Assembly: GCA_900555005.1 (NCBI GenBank)
Contig: USJM01000111.1
Coordinates: 1 to 6,217 of the forward strand
Direction: 5' to 3'
DNA length: 6,217 nt
Origin: an uncultured Lachnospiraceae bacterium
GTDB taxonomy: Bacteria; Bacillota_A; Clostridia; Lachnospirales; Lachnospiraceae
Notes under the pieces: generated by a model
The model's input: only the letters and a program-made list of their open reading frames with translations
Database searches by the model: none
Told to the model about the DNA's origin: nothing
Shown here: positions 5,938 through 6,217 of the stretch, in pieces
How positions within the stretch are numbered: position 1 is the stretch's first letter
How the letters are laid out: every line of letters begins with the position of its first letter
Program-made: the position numbers and the translations under genes

Positions 5938-6217
5938 TCAGGACAGCAGGACGTAGACAAGCAGAACGGCAGCGGTGTAGACCGCGCAGGTCGGATGGTG
6001 TTACAGTATGATCGTACGCGCTTTCACGGTCACGCCGGCTGTGGAGGAGACAGCCACGACATTGTGGATGCAGACCATATTCCCGATCGCCCCGCCGGCC
6101 ATCTGAAGGCCCAGGATCGAGGGGGCCGAAAGGTTCAGGGCCAGCGCCGTTTCATACTGAAGCGGTCCGAACAGAATGCCGGAAACCGTGCAGGAGCCTG
6201 AGACAAATGCGCCGAAA
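5938..6217 (-). CDS. lctP: L-lactate permease (LctP/LldP family), C-terminal fragment, disrupted near its end
   Basis: This is the last part of a multi-pass membrane transporter of the lactate permease family, which imports lactate or glycolate with protons; the substrate cannot be settled from this piece. The reading frame enters from the right edge and gives 71 residues up to a TAA at 6001-6003. The family hallmarks are clear: FGAFVSGSCTVSG (family form G-A-[FL]-x-x-G-S-N-T-V-S, here with Cys instead of Asn), then LQMAGGAIGNMVCIHNVVA. The stretch following the TAA in the same frame reads PTCAVYTAAVLLVYVLLS and ends at TGA 5938-5940. It looks like the family's final membrane helix, normally preceded by a I-I-R-K-T-x-I-P-T type sequence. 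Reading AAC-ACC-ATC as N-T-I just after the TAA, then returning to frame, restores that motif, so at least two indels lie between about 5994 and 6006. Seen: motifs and stop. Inferred: one continuous gene with errors or real damage. The family call is firm, the exact 3' end less so. Confidence 0.82.

Noticed and set aside
1..6217. Mobile elements, CRISPR arrays, tRNA or rRNA genes, or a novel defence-type system
   Set aside because: No transposase or integrase motifs, no regularly spaced repeats and no RNA gene signatures were found on either strand; the window is explained by nucleoside salvage and a lactate permease.

Overview
The window reads as part of a bacterial chromosome, most likely a Bacillota/Clostridia-type organism. 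The reasons are strong AAGGAGG-type ribosome binding sites in front of nearly every gene, an A+T-rich TTGATT/TATAAT promoter in otherwise GC-rich coding DNA, a DeoD-type purine nucleoside phosphorylase, and a BMP/PnrA nucleoside ABC transporter resembling the NupN-NupO-NupP-NupQ system of Bacillus subtilis. The taxon is inferred from style and gene families only. Every supportable gene lies on the minus strand, so transcription runs from right to left.

Layout in transcription order. (1) 6217-5938: the C-terminal end of an L-lactate permease (LctP/LldP) family transporter, entering from beyond the right edge and broken near its end. (2) 5937-5796: intergenic DNA with a weak terminator-like hairpin, a good sigma-A promoter and a tandem repeat overlapping the likely transcription start. 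(3) 5795-5089: deoD. (4) 5088-4909: a 180-bp gap rich in inverted repeats. (5) 4908-3799: a BMP-family nucleoside-binding protein. (6) 3798-3651: a gap with a strong GC-rich stem-loop. (7) 3650-2106: a double-domain ABC ATPase. (8) 2109-1018: first permease, GTG start, 4-bp overlap with the ATPase. (9) 1021-87: second permease, 4-bp overlap with the first. Positions 1-86 hold no gene I can support.

The genes form a coherent purine-nucleoside salvage unit. The binding protein captures a nucleoside outside the cell, the two permeases form the channel, the ATPase powers import, and DeoD splits the imported nucleoside with phosphate into free base and ribose-1-phosphate (or deoxyribose-1-phosphate). 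The lactate permease is an independent neighbour.

The most striking property is that four of the six genes are out of frame. In three of them (deoD, binding protein, second permease) the lesions, five in total, are each explained by one missing base, mostly in short homopolymers. Restoring five bases gives full-length proteins of 235, 370 and 311 residues with conserved motifs continuous across the repairs. The lactate permease tail has a further, less resolvable lesion. This pattern looks more like sequencing or assembly error than real gene decay. I found no undescribed biological system. The more biological curiosities are the missing lipobox in the binding protein and the palindrome-rich leader in front of it.
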